Source: Deltaproteobacteria bacterium
GTDB taxonomy: Bacteria; Myxococcota; Myxococcia; Myxococcales; Anaeromyxobacteraceae
Assembly: GCA_016214955.1 (NCBI GenBank)
Contig: JACRMN010000023.1
Location: 212,501-276,500 of the forward strand
DNA: 64,000 nucleotides
Direction of reading: 5' to 3'
In this document: piece by piece, positions 25,652 through 35,025 of the stretch
How positions within the stretch are numbered: the stretch's first letter is position 1
Layout of the letters: each line of letters opens with the position of its first letter
Made by a program: the position numbers and the translations under genes
The notes under the pieces: model-generated
What the model saw: the letters and a program-made list of their open reading frames with translations, nothing else
Told to the model about the DNA's origin: nothing
The model's database searches: none

Positions 25652-27885
25652 GCGGTCCTCCCGGCCGGCTCGATGCGGACGAAGTTGACGTTGATCCCGG
25701 TGCCGCCCATGAGCGGGTCGACCTTGTAGCGGGTGGTGAGGGCCGCGGTGGAGGCGCCCCGGCCGCGGGCGAAGCGCAGGCCGCGAGCGGTGTGCCCGAA
25801 GCCGTGCACCAGGAAGACGCAGTCGCCGCGGATGCGCTGCGTCACCTTGGCCCGCACCGGCCCCTCGCGCACGCCGTCCTGGTTCACCAGCATCACCAGG
25901 TCGCCGTTCTTCACCGGGGTGGGCAGGGCCTGGGCGGCGTCGGCGTTCACCCACACCTCGTTCTCGGCGTAGGGCTCGGCCAGCAGCCGGTTGTTGGTGG
26001 TGCGGCCGAAGGTGTGGGTGGGGGCGCGCCCCTGCAGCAGGCGGAAGCTCCCGGGCGGCCCCTCCTCGGGCGGGTAGAAGCTGGGAATGGGGTCGTGGCC
26101 CAGCTTGGCGAGCTGCTGGGAGTGCAGCTCGATCTTGCCGCTCTCGGTGAAGATGGCCGGGGTGGCGCCGTCCTCCTCGCAGTTGGCGATGCGCTTGCCC
26201 AGCACCACGCCCTTCTTGCGCATGGTGGCCACGTCGATGCCCGAGGCCTCGAGCCGCACGTCCACGAACTCGGCGCCGCTCTTCCAGGGGAAGTGCTCGC
26301 CGAGGCCCACCTTCTTGCCCAGCTCCTTGGCGATCCACCAGCCAGGCTTGGAGTCGTACATGGGCTCGACCGCCGCCTGGCGGATGCCGGCGAAGGGCGT
26401 CTTCCAGGCCGGGGCCTGCAGGTCGTCGTCGCGCTCGAGGTAGGTGGCCTCGGGCAGCACCACGTCGGCCCAGCCGCAGATCTCGGCGGGCAGCACGTCG
26501 ATGGCCACCATCAGGTCCAGGTGCTGGATGGCCTGGATGGTCTCCTTCTGCGCCGGGAGCGTGTGGATGAGGTTGGTGCCGTACACGATCCAGGCCTTCA
26601 TGTCGTACATGGCGAAGCCCGGCTTGGTGGCGTCGCACAGGCCCGAGGCCAGCACCTCCTCGGCCACCGGGAAGCCGCCCGCCTTGGGCTTGTCGGCCAC
26701 CGGGCGCACCGGTGCGTGGGCCCCGGCCTGCGGCGCCTTCACCGGGTAGGGCTGCAGCGGGAACTTGCCGGTGACCAGGTAGCCGCCGCGCCGGCCGTAG
26801 CTGCCCAGCAGCGCCGCCAGGATGGCCATGGCCCGGGCCCGCTGGGCGTCGTCGCCGTACCAGGTGGCGTGGCGGCCGGGGTGGATGAGGGAGGCAGGGC
26901 GGGCCGAGGCGATGAAGCGGGCGGTCTCGCGGATGAGCTCGGGCCGGATGCCGGTGATCGGCCAGGCCCACTCCGGCGTCTTCCCGGCCACGTGGGCCTT
27001 GAGCTCGTCGAGGCCGGTGGCGTACTTCGCCAGGTACTCGGCGTCGTGGCGCTTCTCCTCGAGGATGACGTTCATCCAGGCGAGCAGGAGCGCGATGTCG
27101 GTGCCGGGCTTGATGGGAAGCCAGTAGCGGGCCTTGCCGGCAGCCACCGAGAAGCGGGGGTCCACCACCACCAGCTGGGCCCCCTTGCCGATGGCGTCGG
27201 CCAGCTCCTGCACCTGGGAGTTGTGCATGTTCTCCCCCAGGTGGCTGCCGATGAGCGTCAGCACCCGGGTGTTCTCGATGTCGATGGGCTCGGGCGAGCC
27301 GACGCCGGCACCGTAGGTGAGGGAGTAGCCGGCCTCGCGCGGCCCGCGGCACTGGGCGTAGGAGGGGGCGGCGATGTTGGGCGAGCCCCACACCTTCATG
27401 AACCACTTGAACCAGCTGGCGCCGAAGCCGTGGTTGAAGAGGGCCACCGCCTCCGGCCCGTGGCGCTTCTTCACCTCGAGCAGCCCCTCGGCCACCTTGT
27501 TGAGGGCGGCGTCCCAGGAGGCCTCCTGGAACACGTCTTCGCCGCGCTTGCTCGCGCGGATGAGCGGCTTCTTGAGCCGGTCGGGGTCGTAGAGCAGGCC
27601 GGTGCCGCCGGCACCGCGGGGGCAGAGCATCCCCTTGGAGAGCGGGTGCTCGGGGTTGCCGACCAGCTTGGTGACCTTGCCGTCCCGGACGTGGGCCAGC
27701 ACCCCGCAGTTCCAGAAGCAGAGCTCGCAGAAGGTGGGGACGACCTTGTCGCCCTCGGTGCCGGGGTCGGCGACGGGGTTCCCGTCGAGGCCCCACCAGC
27801 GGGTGGCCAGGCCCGAGCCCACCGCGGCCACTCCGGCCGAGGCGGCTCCGATCTGGATGAACTTGCGGCGGCCGATACCTGCCAT
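25648..27885 (-). CDS. Tat-exported molybdopterin oxidoreductase, polysulfide/thiosulfate/tetrathionate-reductase-like
   Basis: 745 residues. A Tat signal (GIGRRKFIQIGAASAG, RR at 6-7) precedes a [4Fe-4S] motif with C53, C56, C60 and C88, then the molybdopterin-binding domains. C179 in SYAQCRGPRE is at the Mo-ligand position, as in Psr/Phs and periplasmic nitrate reductases. The C-terminal dinucleotide-binding domain begins near THTFGRTTNNRLLA. With PsrB-like, NrfD and YeeE neighbours, a polysulfide, thiosulfate or tetrathionate substrate is the best guess; arsenate or selenate cannot be excluded by sequence alone. It is downstream of the ArsR gene. Confidence 0.88.
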   Translation of the reverse strand: MAGIGRRKFIQIGAASAGVAAVGSGLATRWWGLDGNPVADPGTEGDKVVPTFCELCFWNCGVLAHVRDGKVTKLVGNPEHPLSKGMLCPRGAGGTGLLYDPDRLKKPLIRASKRGEDVFQEASWDAALNKVAEGLLEVKKRHGPEAVALFNHGFGASWFKWFMKVWGSPNIAAPSYAQCRGPREAGYSLTYGAGVGSPEPIDIENTRVLTLIGSHLGENMHNSQVQELADAIGKGAQLVVVDPRFSVAAGKARYWLPIKPGTDIALLLAWMNVILEEKRHDAEYLAKYATGLDELKAHVAGKTPEWAWPITGIRPELIRETARFIASARPASLIHPGRHATWYGDDAQRARAMAILAALLGSYGRRGGYLVTGKFPLQPYPVKAPQAGAHAPVRPVADKPKAGGFPVAEEVLASGLCDATKPGFAMYDMKAWIVYGTNLIHTLPAQKETIQAIQHLDLMVAIDVLPAEICGWADVVLPEATYLERDDDLQAPAWKTPFAGIRQAAVEPMYDSKPGWWIAKELGKKVGLGEHFPWKSGAEFVDVRLEASGIDVATMRKKGVVLGKRIANCEEDGATPAIFTESGKIELHSQQLAKLGHDPIPSFYPPEEGPPGSFRLLQGRAPTHTFGRTTNNRLLAEPYAENEVWVNADAAQALPTPVKNGDLVMLVNQDGVREGPVRAKVTQRIRGDCVFLVHGFGHTARGLRFARGRGASTAALTTRYKVDPLMGGTGINVNFVRIEPAGRTA

Positions 27886-27903
27886 GTTCGCCTCTCCTCC
27901 GCG

Positions 27904-28230
27904 CTAGCGCGCCGAGCACTTCTCCATGCAGCAGACGAGGTCCATGAGGTGCGGCTCGCGCAGCCGGTAGCGCGCGAAGCCGTTCTCGCGGGCCGCCACC
28001 ACCAGCCCGCGCAGCCGCAGGATGCGCAGCTGCTGGGAGACGATGGCCTGCGGCACCTGCAGCTTCTCGGCGAGCGCGTTCACGTGCTCGTCGCCCCGGC
28101 ACAGGAGCGCCACGATGCGGATGCGCAGCGGGTGGGCCACTGCCTTCAGCACCTCGGCCACGTGCTCGGCCCGCTCGCCGCTGTCGGCCAGGGGGGGCTC
28201 CTGCCTCGCCTTCGCCGCCTTGGGGGTCAT
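27904..28230 (-). CDS. ArsR-family regulator with four Cys residues
   Basis: 108-residue winged-helix regulator: HPLRIRIVALLCRGDEHV, recognition region LQVPQAIVSQQLRILRLRGLV and wing NGFARYRL. Cys occur at 44 and at 100, 101 and 105 (LVCCMEKC). The ArsR metal-site motif ELCVCDL is absent. A Cys near helix 2 plus C-terminal Cys recalls the persulfide sensors SqrR/BigR, although C44 is about one helical turn from the SqrR position. It begins the minus-strand sulfur operon and probably represses it by binding the dyad over its leader. ATG at 28230 has GAGAGGTG upstream. Confidence 0.88.
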   Translation of the reverse strand: MTPKAAKARQEPPLADSGERAEHVAEVLKAVAHPLRIRIVALLCRGDEHVNALAEKLQVPQAIVSQQLRILRLRGLVVAARENGFARYRLREPHLMDLVCCMEKCSAR

Positions 28231-28240
28231 CCGGTACACC

Positions 28241-28270
28241 TCTCGAAGTAGCGTTATCGCTATGTCGAGA
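28241..28270. promoter_or_regulatory. 30-bp dyad, likely ArsR operator overlapping its own leader
   Basis: Outer arms TCTCGA (28241-28246) and TCGAGA (28265-28270), inner arms TAGCG (28249-28253) and CGCTA (28258-28262), with centre TTAT; 24 of 30 positions are symmetric. On the minus strand it ends at the ribosome-binding site of the ArsR gene, 11 to 40 bases before its ATG, in a locally A/T-richer segment. TTGTAT then 17 bases then GCGATA on the minus strand could be the promoter. A regulator-RNA hairpin is an alternative reading. Confidence 0.7.
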
Positions 28271-28475
28271 ACACTCAATACAAGAACCGGGCCAGATCCC
28301 GGGTGGCGCAAGTGCCCGTGATCCCGTCGTACAACGCGGCGTCGCTGGGGGAGGTGGCGCAAGCTGCGGGATTGCGCCCATCGAGTCACCCCCGACCGCG
28401 CACCTCCTGCGTGGCAAGCGGGAACGGCACGGACGATGGGCTTGACCTGAACGCCCGTTCGGCTAGGACTCGGGG

Positions 28476-29516
28476 ATGAGAAGGCCCGGCACGGGACCTC
28501 GGCCCATCCACAACCCGCCCAACCCCTGGCTCTCCACCGACGTCGAATGGCTCGAGCCCCTGCGCGCCCGGCTCGAGCCGCACCTCGACGCCACCCGCGA
28601 GATCCTCTCGCGCAACGAGAGCCCCGACATCCCCTTCCGCTGGAGCGTCAACCCCTACCGCGGCTGCAGCCACGCCTGCGCCTACTGCTACGCGCGCCCC
28701 ACCCACGAGTACCTGGGCCTCGGCGCCGGCACCGACTTCGACACCCGCGTGGCGGTGAAGCTCGGGGCCCCTGCCCTGCTGCGCGCCGCCTTCGAGCGCC
28801 CCTCCTGGAAGGGAGAGCAGGTGGCCTTCTCGGGGGTCACCGACTGCTACCAGCCGCTGGAGGCCTCCTACCGGCTCACCCGCGGCTGCCTCGAGGTCTG
28901 CGCCGACTACCGGAACCCGGTCTCCATCGTCACCAAGGCGGCGCTGGTGGAGCGCGACCTCGACCTGCTGGCGCGGCTCTGCCGCGAGGCCCGCTGCCAC
29001 GTCACCCTCTCCCTCCCCTTCCTCGACGAGGCGGTGGCCCGGGCGCTGGAGCCGGGCGCGCCCACGCCCGCGAGGCGACTCCTGACGCTGCGGCGCCTGG
29101 CCGGCGCCGGGGTGCCCTGCGGCGTGCTGCTGGCGCCGGTGGTGCCGGGCCTCTCCGACGAGGAGATCCCGCGGCTGCTGGAGGCGGCGCGGGCCGCCGG
29201 CGCCACACGGGCAGGGTGGCTGCTGCTCGAGCTGCCGGGCTCGACGCAGGCGGTCTTCGAGGAGCGGCTGCGGGAGGCGCTCCCGGAGCGGGCCGGGCGG
29301 GTGCTGCACCGCATCCGCGAGACCCGCGGGGGCGCCCTCGACGACAGGCGCTTCGGGCTGCGGATGCGCGGCTCGGGGCCGTACGCCGACGCCATCGCCG
29401 GCCTCTTCGAGGCGGCGGCCCGGCGCGCCGGCTTCGGCGCGGACGGACGCGGCGAGGAGGAGCCACCGTCCACCTTCTCGCGTCCCTCCGAGCGCCTCCA
29501 GCTCCGCCTGCTCTGA
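28476..29516 (+). CDS. PA0069-family radical SAM protein
   Basis: 346 residues. The radical SAM motif is CSHACAYCYA near residue 65, inside the diagnostic NPYRGCSHACAYCYARPTHEYLG with the later GVTDCYQPLEASYRLTRGCLE. This is the PA0069/SplB-like group, related to spore photoproduct lyase, with no defined substrate. It is a plus-strand gene divergent from the sulfur operon, with a 245-base intergenic region, and shows no clear operon partner. Confidence 0.92.
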   Translation: MRRPGTGPRPIHNPPNPWLSTDVEWLEPLRARLEPHLDATREILSRNESPDIPFRWSVNPYRGCSHACAYCYARPTHEYLGLGAGTDFDTRVAVKLGAPALLRAAFERPSWKGEQVAFSGVTDCYQPLEASYRLTRGCLEVCADYRNPVSIVTKAALVERDLDLLARLCREARCHVTLSLPFLDEAVARALEPGAPTPARRLLTLRRLAGAGVPCGVLLAPVVPGLSDEEIPRLLEAARAAGATRAGWLLLELPGSTQAVFEERLREALPERAGRVLHRIRETRGGALDDRRFGLRMRGSGPYADAIAGLFEAAARRAGFGADGRGEEEPPSTFSRPSERLQLRLL

Positions 29517-29645
29517 GCGACCGCGCGCCACGAACCCCGCACCACCCGCTCCGGCTCCCACGGCGCGGCACCCGCAGCCGCGCAACCCTGCCTGGCGCGC
29601 CTGGCGTTGCGACAGCCCGGCCCCGCCGCGTTACAAAGGAGCCGC

Positions 29646-32180
29646 ATGCAGCCCAGCCCCGCCGCCGCCCCGCCGCCCGCCCCGCCGCCGCCGCGCGACC
29701 CGGTCTGCGGCGCCCTCGTCGACCCCGAGGCGCCGGCCGGCGGCACGGTGGAGCGCGGCCGCTACCGCTACCACTTCCACGACGCCGCCTGCCGCGAGGC
29801 CTTCCTGGCCGAGCCCACCCGCTACTTCGCCATCGACCCGGTCTGCGGCATGGAGGTGAATCCGAGGTCGCCCCGGGGCGGCTCCTGGGAGTGGCAGGGG
29901 CGCACCTTCCACTTCTGCAACCCGAGGTGCATGGCCAGGCTCCAGGCCGACCCGGAGGGCATCCTGGCCCGCGGCCCGGCGGGCATGGCCGGCGCGAACC
30001 CGCAGGTCCCCGGAGCCGCGCCCGCGGCTCCCCCGGGAGCGACGGTCTGGTGGATCTGCCCCATGTGCCCGGAGGTGAAGGAGAAGGAGCCGGTTCCCTG
30101 CCCGGTGTGCGGCATGGCGCTCGAGCCGCTGGTGGAGGGCGGCGCCGCGGCGCCCACCGGCCCGAGCCCGGAGCTCCTCAACATGAGCCGCCGCTTCTGG
30201 TGGGGCCTGGCTCCGGCGCTGGTGGTGCTGCTCCTGGCCATGAGCCACTGGCTCCCCATGGCCTGGAGCGCCGACCACCTGCTGGGCTGGCGGCCGAGCG
30301 CCCTCCTCCAGCTCCTGCTCTCGGCGCCGGTGGTGCTCTGGGGCGGCTGGCCGTTCTTCGAGCGGGCCTGGATCTCGCTCCGCACCCGCCGCCTCAACAT
30401 GTTCACCCTCATCGGCCTGGGCACCGCCGCCGCCTTCGCCGCCAGCGCCGCCGCCGCGCTCCTGCCGGTGTCGCTGTGGCCGGCCGCCTTCCTCGGGCCC
30501 CACGGCCAGCCGCCGGTCTACTTCGAGTCGGCGGCGGTGATCGTGGAGCTGGTGCTGCTGGGCCAGGTGCTCGAGATCCGCGCCCGGTCCCGGGTCTCGG
30601 GAGCCATCCAGGCGCTGCTGGGCCTGGCGCCCAGCACCGCCCGCCGCGTCGAGGGCGCGGCCGAGCGGGACGTGCCGCTCGAGGAGGTGCGGGCCGGCGA
30701 CGTGCTGCGGGTGCGCCCCGGCGAGAAGGTGCCGGTGGACGGCCGGGTCACCGCCGGGCACTCGGCGGTGGACGAGTCGATGGTCACCGGCGAGCCGCTC
30801 CCGGTGGAGAAGCGGGAGGGCGATGCCGTCACCGGCGCCACCGTCAACGGCACCGGTACCTTCCTGATGCGGGCCGAGCGGGTGGGACGCGACACGCTGC
30901 TCGCGCGCATCGTCAAGCTGGTCTCCGACGCCCAGCGCAGCCGCGCCCCCATCCAGCACCTGGCCGACGTGGTGGCCGGCTGGTTCGTGCCCGGGGTGGT
31001 GGCCGCCGCGGCCCTGGCCTTCGTCCTCTGGGCCACGCTCGGCCCCGAGCCCCGCCTGGCCTATGCGCTCGTCAACGCGGTGGCGGTGCTGATCATCGCC
31101 TGCCCCTGCGCCCTGGGCCTGGCCACGCCCATGGCCATCATGGTGGGCACCGGGCGCGGCGCCGCCGCCGGCGTGCTGGTGAAGAGCGCCGAGGCGCTGG
31201 AGCGGCTGGAGAAGGTGGACGTGGTGCTGCTCGACAAGACCGGCACCCTCACCGAGGGGAAGCCGCGCCTGGCCCGGGTGCTGGCCCGCGGCGGCGTCGC
31301 CGAGGAGGAGCTGCTCCGGCTCTGCGCCAGCCTGGAGCGGGGCAGCGAGCACCCGCTGGCGGCGGCCATCCTGGCCGGCGCCGCCGGCCGCGGCCTGGCG
31401 CTGGCGCCGGTGGAGAGCTTCGCCGCCCGCCCGGGCCTCGGCGTCACGGGCACGGTGGCCGGGCGGCGCGTGGCGCTGGGCTCGCCGGCGCTGCTCGCCG
31501 AGGAGGGCGCGGAGGCGGCGGGGCTGGCCGCCGAGGCCGAGGCGCTCCGGGCCGAGGGCGGCACGGTGGTGCTGGCGGCGGTGGACGGGAAGGCGGCCGG
31601 CCTGCTGCAGGTGGTGGACCCGGTGAAGCCGCAGGCCGCCGAGGCGGTTCGGGCGCTGCGCGCCGAGGGGCTGCGCGTGGCCATGGTCACGGGCGACGCC
31701 CGCACCACCGCGCTGGCGGTGGCGCGGCAGGTGGGCATCTCCGAGGCCGACGTCGAGGCCGGGGTGCTCCCCGACGGCAAGGCGGCGGTGGTGGCCCGCC
31801 ACCGGGCCGCCGGCGAGCGGGTGGCCTTCGCCGGCGACGGCATCAACGACGCCCCGGCGCTGGCCGCCGCAGAGGTGGGCATCGCCATGGGGACCGGCAC
31901 CGACGTGGCCATCGAGAGCGCCGGCATCGCGCTGGTGAAGGGCGACCTGCTGGGTATCGCCCGGGCGCGGCGCCTCTCCCGGGCCACCATGCGCAACATC
32001 CGCCAGAACCTCTTCTGGGCCTTCGGGTACAACGTCCTGGGCGTGCCGCTGGCCGCCGGGGCGCTCTACCCCGTGTCCGGCCTGCTGCTCTCGCCCATGA
32101 TCGCCAGCGCCGCCATGAGCCTCTCCTCGGTGACGGTGATCGGCAACGCGCTGCGGCTGCGCCGCGCCCGGCTCGGGTAG
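29646..32180 (+). CDS. Heavy-metal P1B-type ATPase with two YHS domains and an HMBD
   Basis: 844 residues from ATG 29646 (AAGGAG upstream). The N-terminus has two YHS domains ([16 protein letters not shown] and [16 protein letters not shown]) and a heavy-metal-binding Cys domain ([10 protein letters not shown] ... [11 protein letters not shown]); there is no classical GMTCxxC domain. The ATPase core has the CPC membrane motif ([17 protein letters not shown]), phosphorylation loop [18 protein letters not shown] and [13 protein letters not shown] implies Cu(I) or a related soft metal exported to the periplasm. It stands alone, followed by a possible hairpin; no copper regulator is adjacent. Confidence 0.92.
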   Translation: MQPSPAAAPPPAPPPPRDPVCGALVDPEAPAGGTVERGRYRYHFHDAACREAFLAEPTRYFAIDPVCGMEVNPRSPRGGSWEWQGRTFHFCNPRCMARLQADPEGILARGPAGMAGANPQVPGAAPAAPPGATVWWICPMCPEVKEKEPVPCPVCGMALEPLVEGGAAAPTGPSPELLNMSRRFWWGLAPALVVLLLAMSHWLPMAWSADHLLGWRPSALLQLLLSAPVVLWGGWPFFERAWISLRTRRLNMFTLIGLGTAAAFAASAAAALLPVSLWPAAFLGPHGQPPVYFESAAVIVELVLLGQVLEIRARSRVSGAIQALLGLAPSTARRVEGAAERDVPLEEVRAGDVLRVRPGEKVPVDGRVTAGHSAVDESMVTGEPLPVEKREGDAVTGATVNGTGTFLMRAERVGRDTLLARIVKLVSDAQRSRAPIQHLADVVAGWFVPGVVAAAALAFVLWATLGPEPRLAYALVNAVAVLIIACPCALGLATPMAIMVGTGRGAAAGVLVKSAEALERLEKVDVVLLDKTGTLTEGKPRLARVLARGGVAEEELLRLCASLERGSEHPLAAAILAGAAGRGLALAPVESFAARPGLGVTGTVAGRRVALGSPALLAEEGAEAAGLAAEAEALRAEGGTVVLAAVDGKAAGLLQVVDPVKPQAAEAVRALRAEGLRVAMVTGDARTTALAVARQVGISEADVEAGVLPDGKAAVVARHRAAGERVAFAGDGINDAPALAAAEVGIAMGTGTDVAIESAGIALVKGDLLGIARARRLSRATMRNIRQNLFWAFGYNVLGVPLAAGALYPVSGLLLSPMIASAAMSLSSVTVIGNALRLRRARLG

Positions 32181-32206
32181 CGCCCGGCCCGGGCGATCTT
32201 CCCGTT
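32181..32206 (+). terminator. Possible terminator after the metal ATPase gene
   Basis: CGCCCG and CGGGCG around a GCC loop start right after the stop codon and are followed by ATCTTCCCGTT. The stem is only 6 bp and the T-run is weak. Confidence 0.35.
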
Positions 32207-32301
32207 CGTGAAGCGGTCCACCGCCCCCGCCCGGGGATCGGGCGCGCCGGCCGGTCTTCCGGTATGGTCGCCCGACTTCGAACCGCTGGCGGAGGGCACC
32301 G

Positions 32302-34170
32302 ATGGCGATTCCCCACCTCACCGAGGAGCAGATCCGCACCTGGACGCTGGAGCAGAAGGACCGCTGGTGGCTCGCCAACGTCTACCGCGGAGACATGCCC
32401 CAGCTCACCCTGCGCTCGGCGCTCACCGGCATGGTGGTGGGGATGATCCTCTCCCTCACCAACCTCTACGTAGGCATCCGCACAGGCTGGACGCTGGGGG
32501 TGGGCATCACCTCGGTGATCCTGGCCTTCGCGGCCTTCAAGCTGCTCTCGCGGGTGGGCCTGGGCAAGGACCTCACCATCCTCGAGAACAACGCCATGCA
32601 GTCCATCGCCACCTCGGCGGGCTACATGACCTCGCCGCTGGTGGCCTCGCTTCCGGCCTACATGCTGGTCACCGGCCAGCCCATCCCGCCCTGGCACGTG
32701 GTGCCCTGGATCATCTGCCTGGGCATCCTGGGCGCGCTCTTCGCCTTCCCGCTCAAGAAGCGCTTCATCAACGACGAGCAGCTCCCCTTCCCCGAGGGGT
32801 ACGCCGCCGGCGTGGTCATGAACGACCTCCACGAGGCCAAGGGCGAGGACGGGCTCTACAAGGCCAAGATCCTGGGCCTGGGCGCGGGCCTCTCGGCCCT
32901 GATCCAGATCCTGCGGTCCGACCGGGTGATGCACTTCCTCAAGGCGCCCTTCCTGACGCTGCCCGAGTACTGGGACGCGCTGGTCTACAAGCTCTTCACC
33001 CCGCGCATCGCCGGCATCCCGCTGCAGGACCTGAACATCCGCCTCGACAGCTCCATCGTCATGTTCGGCACCGGCGGCCTCATGGGGGTGAAGGCCGGCG
33101 CCTCGCTGCTCTTCGGCGGCATCCTCAACTACTTCGTGCTGGCCCCCATCTTCATGAGCCAGGGGATCATCGCCGGGGCCGGCTACCGCAACATCACCAA
33201 GTGGTCGCTCTGGTGGGGCGTGGCCATGATGACCACCGCCTCGCTCTTCTCCTTCTTCTCCAAGCCCGAGCTGATCGTCAGCTCCTTCCGCGGCATGCTG
33301 GGGCGCGGCAAGGCCGCCGACGTGCTGGAGCACATCGAGCTGCCGATGCGGGTCTCGGCCCTGGGCATCCCCGTCTTCGGCCTGGCGGTGGTGGTGATGG
33401 GCCACGTCTTCTTCGGGGTGACCTGGTGGATGGGCGCACTGGCCATCCCGCTGGTGTTCTTCTTCTCCATCATCGCGGTGAACTCCACCGGCCTCACCTC
33501 GGTGACCCCGGGCGGCGCCATGGGCAAGCTCACCCAGCTCACCTACGGCGCCCTGGCCCCCGGCAACATGACCACCAACCTGGCCACCGCCGGCATCACC
33601 TCCGACGTGGTGCTCTCGGCCTCCAACCTGCTCATGGACATCAAGCCCGGCTACATGCTGGGCGGCAAGCCGCGGCAGCAGGCGGTGGGCCACGTCCTCG
33701 GCATCTTCGCCGGCGCGGCCATCGTGGTGCCGGTCTTCTACCTGATGTTCAACGGCAACGTGCAGCTCTTCACCTCCGACCTCATGCCCATGCCCGGCGC
33801 CCAGGTGTGGCGGGCCGTGGCCGAGCTCCTGGCCAAGGGGTTCAGCTCGGTGCACCCCACCGCCCGGTGGGCCATGCTCATCGGCGCCATCCTGGGCATC
33901 GCCATGGAGTGGGCCAACCTGAGGATGAAGGGGAAGTTCCCGCTCTCGGGCGTGGGCGTGGGGCTGGCCACGGTGGTCCCCTTCCCCGACGTGCTCTCCA
34001 TGTCGATGGGCGCGCTCTTCTTCTGGTGGATGGGGCGGCGCATGAAGGCCGGCAGTGGCGGCCACAAGGTCTTCGTCGAGAACCGCGAGACGCTCTGCGC
34101 CGGCATCATCGCCGGCGGCGCCCTCATCGGCATCATCCTCATCATGCTGGAGACGATGCTGCTGCGGTAG
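32302..34170 (+). CDS. OPT-family oligopeptide transporter
   Basis: 622 residues, about 15 membrane helices. The conserved OPT start region (LTGMVVGMILSLTNLYVGIRTGW) and ENNAMQSIATSAGYMTSPLVASL are present, followed by EQLPFPEGYAAGVVM type motifs. Family members take up di- to tetra-peptides or metal-peptide complexes with protons. ATG 32302 has GGAGGG upstream. It stands alone between the metal ATPase and the convergent LOG gene; a link to metal-chelate uptake is speculation from proximity only. Confidence 0.93.
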   Translation: MAIPHLTEEQIRTWTLEQKDRWWLANVYRGDMPQLTLRSALTGMVVGMILSLTNLYVGIRTGWTLGVGITSVILAFAAFKLLSRVGLGKDLTILENNAMQSIATSAGYMTSPLVASLPAYMLVTGQPIPPWHVVPWIICLGILGALFAFPLKKRFINDEQLPFPEGYAAGVVMNDLHEAKGEDGLYKAKILGLGAGLSALIQILRSDRVMHFLKAPFLTLPEYWDALVYKLFTPRIAGIPLQDLNIRLDSSIVMFGTGGLMGVKAGASLLFGGILNYFVLAPIFMSQGIIAGAGYRNITKWSLWWGVAMMTTASLFSFFSKPELIVSSFRGMLGRGKAADVLEHIELPMRVSALGIPVFGLAVVVMGHVFFGVTWWMGALAIPLVFFFSIIAVNSTGLTSVTPGGAMGKLTQLTYGALAPGNMTTNLATAGITSDVVLSASNLLMDIKPGYMLGGKPRQQAVGHVLGIFAGAAIVVPVFYLMFNGNVQLFTSDLMPMPGAQVWRAVAELLAKGFSSVHPTARWAMLIGAILGIAMEWANLRMKGKFPLSGVGVGLATVVPFPDVLSMSMGALFFWWMGRRMKAGSGGHKVFVENRETLCAGIIAGGALIGIILIMLETMLLR

Positions 34171-34240
34171 GCGGCGAGCCGCGCGCCTGGCCCTCCGTCG
34201 GCGGCAGCCTGGCGGCCCCGCCCAGGGCGAACGGACTCCG

Positions 34241-34828
34241 TCAGGTCTCGTCGCGCTCCATCCAGCGCCGCACCGGCGCCGGCCTCCAGCCGGCGAGCCG
34301 GTCGAGGAGCGGCTCGACCTCGCGCTCGACGAGCAGCAGCCCCCGCTGGTCGGGCCGCAGGAAGCCCTCCTCCACCGCGTGGTCGAGCATGGCGACGAAG
34401 GGGGACCAGTAGCCGGCGACGTCGAGCAGCCCCACCGGCTTCCGGTGGATGCCGAGCTGCGCCCAGGTGAGCACCTCGGTGGTCTCCTCCAGCGTGCCCA
34501 TGCCGCCGGGCAGCGCCACGAAGGCGTCGGAGAGCTCGGCCATGAGCGCCTTGCGCTCGTGCATGGTGTCCACCACCCGCAGCTCGGTGAGCCCGCCGTG
34601 GGCCAGCTCCCGCACCTGCAGCCCGCGGGGGATGACGCCGGTGGCCTCGCCTCCCGCCGCCAGCACCGCGTCGGCCACCGCGCCCATGATCCCGACGTGG
34701 CCGCCGCCGAACACCAGCCCGGCTCCGCGCCGGACCATCGCCCGACCCAGCGCCGCCGCTGCCTCCCGGTACTCGGGCCGCCGGCCCGGCGAGGAGCCGC
34801 AGAACACGCAGATCCGGTTCAGGCCCAC
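34241..34828 (-). CDS. LOG-family (TIGR00730-type) nucleoside-monophosphate phosphoribohydrolase
   Basis: 195 residues with the Rossmann-like LOG fold: RICVFCGSSPGRRPEYREAA at the start, VFGGGHVGIMGAVADAV, MHERKALM and the catalytic/substrate motif LPGGMGTLEETTEVLTW. The family hydrolyses cytokinin riboside or purine nucleoside monophosphates to free base; in bacteria a general nucleotide-salvage or housekeeping role is assumed. Start is GTG at 34828 with a GGAGGCGG-type site. It is divergent from the sdhCAB operon and convergent with the OPT gene. Confidence 0.93.
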   Translation of the reverse strand: MGLNRICVFCGSSPGRRPEYREAAAALGRAMVRRGAGLVFGGGHVGIMGAVADAVLAAGGEATGVIPRGLQVRELAHGGLTELRVVDTMHERKALMAELSDAFVALPGGMGTLEETTEVLTWAQLGIHRKPVGLLDVAGYWSPFVAMLDHAVEEGFLRPDQRGLLLVEREVEPLLDRLAGWRPAPVRRWMERDET

Positions 34829-34923
34829 GCCGCCTCCCCCGGAAGATCTTCGCCTCGCCGCTGACGCATTGCGCTAGCCCTCATTTCAAATCGGACAATT
34901 TCCGCGGATCTCGGAGAAAGCAC

Positions 34924-34954
34924 TTGACCATTTGGGCTGTGTCCATGCTTTCAT
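34924..34954 (+). promoter_or_regulatory. Weak promoter candidate for sdhCAB
   Basis: TTGACC (34924-34929) is followed after 19 bases by TTTCAT within an A/T-richer segment upstream of sdhC. The match is poor and the spacing long; it is the only sigma70-like candidate in this gap. Confidence 0.25.
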
Positions 34955-35025
34955 ACGCGCCCACACCCGACACCAACGAACCCACCGCGCACCCTACCGC
35001 CGGACCTCGGGGAGGCTCAAACTCG

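Noticed and set aside
34931..34952. GG-N10-GC pattern upstream of sdhC, resembling a sigma54 promoter
   Set aside because: The -24 box matches poorly (GGGCTG instead of TGGCAC), so the pattern is likely chance in GC-rich DNA.
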